Assembly (NCBI GenBank): GCA_026120035.1
Contig: JALRME010000005.1
Span: forward strand, 930,001 to 994,000
DNA length: 64,000 nucleotides
Source of the DNA: Coleophoma eucalyptorum
Taxonomy: Eukaryota; Ascomycota; Leotiomycetes; Helotiales; Dermateaceae
Direction of reading: 5' to 3'
A model generated the notes under the pieces. The model worked only from the letters and a program-made list of their open reading frames with translations. It had not been told where the DNA came from and ran no database searches. Of this stretch, positions 58,216-64,000 are shown in pieces. Positions within the stretch are counted from its first letter, which is position 1. Each line of letters begins with the position of its first letter. Both the position numbers and the translations under genes were made by a program.

Positions 58216-61200
58216 GCCCGCATTAACGTTCTTCCTGCCCTGCGGCGAGGGTGGCAACAGCCCGAAAGATGGTTCTTGACGGTCAAAGTGTAGCAAAAGC
58301 AATCGGTAGCGTGGCATATTCTAAAACATAGCTCCGGACCTGTATCAAGTGAATTGCGTTTACATGGTGGTCAGACAAAGTAAAAGCGATCGCCGCTCCA
58401 GGAATTCTGAACGTAAATTTTGAGTCTTAGGGCTCGGCTCGACTCGACTCGAAACACCTTACGCCATCCATACCCAGCCATCTCAAAGATTATGGTTTGC
58501 AGCGGACCATAGAACCAGAGAAAGTATGGATCATCCGCGTGGTGCTTGGGGAATCCCAATGTTATTCGATACGAGAAAGAAGCTTTTATTAAAATAGAAA
58601 CACCACCTCCAAGGGCAGATTGATCAAGTTAAGGCTAGCCGAGCAAATCTCCCGTAGTTAAACGTGCTGTTACAATACGTTACTTCCAACCTAGATAAGG
58701 TTATGATGGTTTCGATCTAGGAACACCTTGAAACATGGACGAATAGCTTACTCGTCGCACCGTTTCCGACACTGCGGAAAGGGCTAAGCTTATGATAAGC
58801 TGGTAGGTATTGTATGCAGCAGAAACAGCAATAAAGGTAATGTTTAACCAAGGTTGGAAAATAAACGTTATAAATATAGCATACAGACTTGCATGAGGGT
58901 TTTTGGGTGAACGGATTCGGTGTTAAACTTGGATCTAGTCAGTCATCAATCTTTGTATCAATTAGGATATGCCGCTGCACGTAATACCGCTGCGAATGCA
59001 TCACCAATGCAGCTGACGGTCACAACATGTTGTACCATGTTGCTAAAAATAGCCATACATAAGAGACATTTGATACTCTTCTCAAAAACGTCTTAGTAGC
59101 CAGGCCTTATTAGCTTCTATTTTCAAACCTAAGTCCTTATGCTTTTGTCGGAACCAGATAAGTTTGTAACTAATGCACAGAATCAAAATCACCCCACTGT
59201 TAGTACAGCATGATGTTTTGCTTTCACTTTGTCTCTTTTTCCATCGCCACTTCTCATCCATTTTGTACATCTATTCTGAATCGGTCTGAGATCTCTAAAA
59301 ACCCACGCTGGCAGTTTTGATCGGATATGTGTTTTGGACGATATTGCGCAGCGTTTAATGCAAGATCAACCTGATCTTTCGGTACGCCCGAGAGATATTA
59401 AGACGTGGGATCGCAAACACTTCGATAAGATACGATAGTTCGTAAACTGAAGTAATTACTTCGGTATTCTCCAGATCCATAGCAGCCAAGTACAAAAGAC
59501 GACAGGCAAGTAAGTATGGCTCAAATGTAGAGTCTATCTTGCAACGAGATCCTTCCTGTCCGGCAGACTCGCAGACTTTGGCCTCATTTAAGTTTATTTG
59601 CAGTATTAGGACCACTTTCTTGATAATCGTTATGGGGAATTACCACATAGCATGTTTCCTATAGTGTCACAAATGGAACTTTTCACGACAAATCAGCACG
59701 AGATCTAGTTTCCGGCTCGCCAAAGCGGACTTACACACAACCAACCATGATATTAATCTCCGCGTTAGGAATATCAGATATCAGGAATACCGATCGTGCG
59801 GAGAATACGACTTTTATCATTTCAAAACCATAGCCGATCCACGTGCAATTCTAGAGGCTCATAGCATTAGTTGGTATCGGAACTTATAGAATATTGCGGT
59901 TACACTAATAGTGGCACTATAGAAATTGAAATGAAAACATTCAGAAGACAAAAAGAGAGACATAAAGGCTAGAGAATAGAACACGGTGGTCCATAAGCCC
60001 TCGCATCTTTTGATGGAGTGTAATAACACGTTTAGGTCCACGAAAGGCAACTTCTGTTGCCAACAGACGTTCTCATTCCTAGCACCCATACTGCAACAGT
60101 CCATCACGATTTAGACCAAGTAGCCCTGTTCCCTCCTTTTCTTTTGATCCGAGGGAACCTTGCGCAACTGTTGGTTTCCTAGGCAGGTGAAAACTCCGCC
60201 AGCATGTGTTTAAAATCCAATCTCCCCCGACTTTCCCCGAAGCATGTCTTGCTGTATCCAGATATTTGGAGTGTACTGTAATGCAATGCTGCAGTATGCA
60301 TAACACTTTAGAAAAAACAGAAGCATCATACCCAATCGTTCTATTGTACATCTCACTGAAGTCGCGTATGGGTATGGGATGATGGCACTTCAGTGTTCAT
60401 TAGCACCTATCAAGGCTCGATGATACACTGCATACGCACCTAAAGTCTATTAGTAGACATTAGCCTTTCCAATAAGAAACCACTACTATGCATATGTAGA
60501 TCGATATTGTCGAACCTGCCGCTGTGAAGTCTATCGGAGTCCTATCCAAGACTTCAGAGCCGTCTCTCCACTCGAGAATAACTCATAATCCATCAAGGCC
60601 TAGTATAATCATGTTTTAACAGACCCTCGTGCTCTAGTAGTTGCATAAGTATAAGTGATGTATCTGGCTGATAAGCTAGAAGATAGCAAGCCTGTCTTGC
60701 TTCAAGCTGTGGAACATCCCTAACCCGGTAACAAAGCACGGGATATTCGGAACCGCTGCTAGAGCAGATGGGGTTTACCCATCGTTCACCGATGCATGTC
60801 TAATATTGGTGGGGGTCTTCCCTTGGTGCATGAAATCCTTCCAATGTAGTGAATTACTGTGCAATAGTATATCGTACAGCCGCCACATCTCAGAACGCGG
60901 AAAGTCAAATGCTGAGAAAGTCCTGATCAATCACGAGCCTTTGAGAAAGCGCACTAGTTGGCGGACGTTTCGCCAATGACGGTTTTGATTGGTAGAGAAT
61001 TCTGTGCGCGCGCGCATTCAGTGTGTTGGGTTGAGATAGGTGTGTGGGAAATGGAAGTCATTTTCCAGCCGAGGAGGATCACTAAACAAGACAAATAAAG
61101 CTATATGCAGGAAAACTGAAAATCCTAAGGAATTGAGCACATGTCTTAAATAGCCAAAAAAAAACAGCCTATTATAACCCTAATGCAGACCGATGATAAG

Positions 61201-62919
61201 GTCTGGCGTTAGAAAATAGAGAAAGTAGTGACACTGAAATATATGTATGTATCCCTTTGCCGTCAAATTGACCGGGAAGAACACTGGTTGTATATGAATT
61301 AACATACCAGTCTATATTTAGAACCGAAAAACTCCTAAGCCTTGAAATAACTTCAAAGATTTACTCTAGCTCTTGATTTTATTAACTTCCTAGTGAGCCG
61401 TGCTGGTGGAAACCAAAGGCTTCGAAAAGTTTGCTTATTTTATGGTAGAAGCAAAGGCCACGGGTAAGGGATAGCGAGATCTGGAAATGATAAACAGACC
61501 CTGAGCCACACACACTCTTATAACAAATGCACGCACGCCATGCTCTGCAAGCGCAGCGGTAGCATAACTTGTCCCGAGCTCATACAACCTTTGCAACAAT
61601 AGCAACATGCAGCCTATATTTCGACAACCAGTAGTATAGTACAGATATAGATGTCTATCCGGGTACTTCGTGGTCTCTTGCACTTATCGGAATTACTGGA
61701 AAAGTCTGTTTCTCACTACCACACTGTCAAACGTGTGTTATCGGCTTGATTTGATGCTGCGAAGAAGCAATTCTTAGCAGCAGGTACAAAGCTAGGAGTC
61801 AAAGGATGATGATCGAAGAACAACTCAATGATCGAAACTCTGATTCTTCCGCCGCTCTCGGGCCGAGGCGTTTGGATGCAAGGAACTCAAATCCACCATA
61901 ACTGGCCGTGCACTGTCCACTGTACAAATTCGATGTGCGAAAACATGCTGAAAGGTGAGAAATGGATACAGATGCTGCTTTGTCGTAAGTAGAAGCACTT
62001 CCGACTCCGTACGGGTGCTGAAAATTCAGGGTCCAGGTACCCATGCTCTCATGTCTGCTCCCCCGTAAGTGTCCGCCTAGTTGACAGCGCGACCGGTAAT
62101 TCTTAGCCTTCAGAGCCTGTCTGCGCTGCCCGGCCCCTGTTGGACCATTCTGAAAGAGAGGTCTACAGCAGTCTAGATTGCAGCCATGTGGGGTCTGAGT
62201 CCCGATCCTATGCCCCAGCTGACTGGCGCTGGGAATCGTGAAGCCTCAAGCAAGGACAACCTCTCTGGACAACAGCGTCTGCAGAAGAAAGAGGAACATA
62301 TCGCGTCCAGCAACTCTGGACCGGATCCTTGCGATTATCATACGAGTTGGAGGGCAATGTACCATATACCGAATGTCCATGGATTGGGCGCCCATCAAGG
62401 AGAAAGAAGCGGTGCTTCTAAAAGCAAAATGCCCCACCCAATTTTCAGACCAGTTCAAGCCCGGTTCCCCATCTGCCCTATCACAACTTCACCTGTCGCG
62501 TGTGGCAAGCACGTACTGTACAGTAGGTGTCCATGCTCAAGCCCAGAACCTCGCTCTGCATGCTTTGCAGTCGATCTTCAACTGTACATGCAATCCGTCT
62601 GGCCATTCTCCTGCCCGTGGCTTTTGTCCCTTTCTCCTTCCGCCGCATTCTATCACGTGGTAAATAACTACTGATCCTTCTTCTCCACTGCGAGCAGCAA
62701 GCCATACGATTCACACTGGCAATCGAGGGCCTTCGAATCATTCCCTATCGAAGTCTCCTGACATTCTGCACTTTCTTATTCCGAACTCCGGCACGCAGTT
62801 GCTCAATCCATGGGGGAAGCCGTTGTTAACCTCGACCATTGCCCTCCAGATTCGTAACTACGTCTAAGGGATACACGTCTGGGGCGCATCTGTTTGCTTA
62901 TCACTAAAGATGCTAAACT

Positions 62920-64000
62920 ATGAGTTTCTCTGACTCGCAGCCATCGAATGCGGTGCCGTTTGGGAACCTTGAGAAATCTTTCGTTGAACGCGTCTTTCCC
63001 ATTCGCAATCTTGTTGTCGAACAAAAATATGAGCCGGCTGCCTCGATATTCAACCCTCCATCACCTCCATGTACCACGAAAGATGAGCCGGAACCAGATC
63101 GAGATCATTCAACTCCTCCAGCTGCGGATAGCTCGAAAGTCGGCAGCGAGACGAATGATTTATCCTCTCTAGACCCAGGCCTCAGGCCTTCTGAGTTCCT
63201 TCCTCCTCCGTACCCGCAAGTCCCTGCGGAAGAAACCCTACGACGACTTTCCATTCCCGCTACAAGTCCCGATGTGGCTCATGAGCTGGCAGATGAACCA
63301 CACCTTCGAAGAATATCAGAACGCACGCAGTTGATACCGGCAGCAAGCGGACCACCGGGTGTCCTCCCAGGCGCAGTCCTCGCATCCACTAGCACAGGGC
63401 AGCGAAAATTTTATCGTTGTGAGGATGAACCGATTCACATCCCCGGTGCGATTCAACAGTTCGGCGCGCTCATTGCGTTGCGATATGATGATGCTGGATA
63501 CTTGAAGGTGCGGGTGGCTAGTGAAAACACGAAAAAGATCCTGCAGTATGGTCCCGAAAGGTTACTTCTACTTGGCTCCTTCCTGGAACTTCTTGATGAG
63601 GAAGGATGCGAAGATTTCCAGAACCGTGTTGCGCATCAGCTAGCCATCGATAGGACGGGTCTCGTGGAAACTCATCTAGATGTCTTCATTATTTCCATAA
63701 CAAATACGATTGGTCAGCAAATTCCTCTGTGGTGTGCCATCCACATCTCACCAAGTAGCCCTGATCTTATTGTTTGTGAGTTTGAGGATTATACGGATAT
63801 TTTCCAGTATGATGGACTGCATGCTGAGAGAGTTCTGCCCAAAATTCCTGCCCGGTAAGCATATTTTATCCCTTGATATTCATAGACCTAGCTTTAGGGG
63901 TTTCGTCTTCGCCATTATACCCACGCTGACTAAATGACGCAACAGCACAATAGACAATGAAGTCTCTGAAGAGGAGCGCATAAAGAGCACAACAAGTATG
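62920..64000 (+). CDS. Fungal phytochrome (N-terminal part, truncated by the window)
   Basis: Exon 1 is 62,920-63,854; an intron 63,855-63,945 (GTAAGC donor, AACAG acceptor) joins exon 2, which is open to the window edge, 330 whole codons so far. A Pro/Ser-rich N-terminus of about 160 residues precedes FYRCEDEPIHIPGAIQQFGA, the start of the chromophore module. C167 is at the position of the biliverdin-attachment cysteine of bacterial and fungal phytochromes. The PAS domain follows (ALIALRYDDAGYLKVRVASE, then SFLELLDEEGCEDF). GAF, PHY, histidine-kinase and receiver domains would be expected beyond the edge. These proteins sense red/far-red light (and temperature) and influence development and secondary metabolism. 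The gene is divergent from the P450 across 6.1 kb. Confidence 0.93.

Larger units (their letters stand above)
56816..62919. other. Long stretch without a recognisable gene
   Basis: About 6.1 kb between the divergent P450 and phytochrome genes. Two tandem repeat tracts (57,721-57,755 and 58,163-58,215) are listed separately. From about 58,560 to 61,800 the DNA is A+T-richer, with only short frames. ORFs of 140-162 codons at 62,186-62,674 overlap each other in different frames and lack domains; this part is more likely the phytochrome promoter and leader. Confidence 0.5.

Noticed and set aside
62186..62674. Two overlapping ORFs of 141-162 codons upstream of the phytochrome
   Set aside because: Different frames of the same DNA without domain or codon-bias support; likely promoter/leader.

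Overview
The window is nuclear DNA of a filamentous ascomycete (Pezizomycotina). The evidence is short GT-AG introns (about 45-150 nt) with CTAAC-like branch sites, a CPC1-type bZIP with the uORF layout of that group, PEX20, a Fig1 protein, a CRH cell-wall transglycosylase and a fungal phytochrome. Helotiales/Leotiomycetes is my impression only. I see no prokaryotic features, rRNA, tRNA or intact transposon.

Layout. At 1-199 an unidentified exon on the minus strand runs off the left edge. It is followed by about 11.8 kb without a convincing gene. A Fig1-like four-pass membrane protein lies on the minus strand at 11,982-12,843. A plus-strand run follows: a Whi2-like BTB stress/amino-acid regulator (to 16,290), CPC1 with its regulatory leader (19,335-20,885), a secreted heme-thiolate peroxidase (21,963-23,028), a secreted, probably GPI-anchored AA12/sorbosone-dehydrogenase-like enzyme (24,360-25,845) and a GPI-anchored CRH transglycosylase (29,866-31,106). 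The last is convergent with a GH2 beta-mannosidase (minus, 31,519-34,188). Then come a five-exon F-box-like protein (36,566-38,563), SEC13 (minus, 38,925-40,011) divergent from PEX20 (40,476-41,539), a small helical protein (41,587-42,192) and a 2-oxoglutarate/Fe(II) oxygenase (42,932-44,093). After 5.9 kb without genes come a 1,145-residue Ser/Pro-rich protein (49,950-53,542) and a nine-exon cytochrome P450 (minus, 54,671-56,815). After a further 6.1 kb, the N-terminus of a phytochrome runs off the right edge (62,920-64,000).

How the genes relate. Two nutrient-stress regulators, Whi2 and CPC1, are neighbours on one strand. A secreted/cell-surface block (peroxidase, AA12-like dehydrogenase, CRH) plus an intracellular beta-mannosidase suggests carbohydrate oxidation and wall remodelling. 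SEC13 and PEX20 share a 464-bp divergent promoter region. The P450 and the oxygenase have no synthase beside them, so I do not call a biosynthetic cluster.

The most interesting signal is the CPC1 locus. It has a 2-codon uORF, a 45-codon overlapping uORF, and a 783-nt stop-free upstream extension of the CPC1 frame that contains no ATG. This matches the conserved non-AUG-initiated extension described for cpc-1 homologues. Other points are a Val in place of the I-helix acid of the P450, a GC-AG intron in the Fig1 gene, a coding-like, spliceable stretch without ATG between SEC13 and PEX20, and several short tandem repeats.
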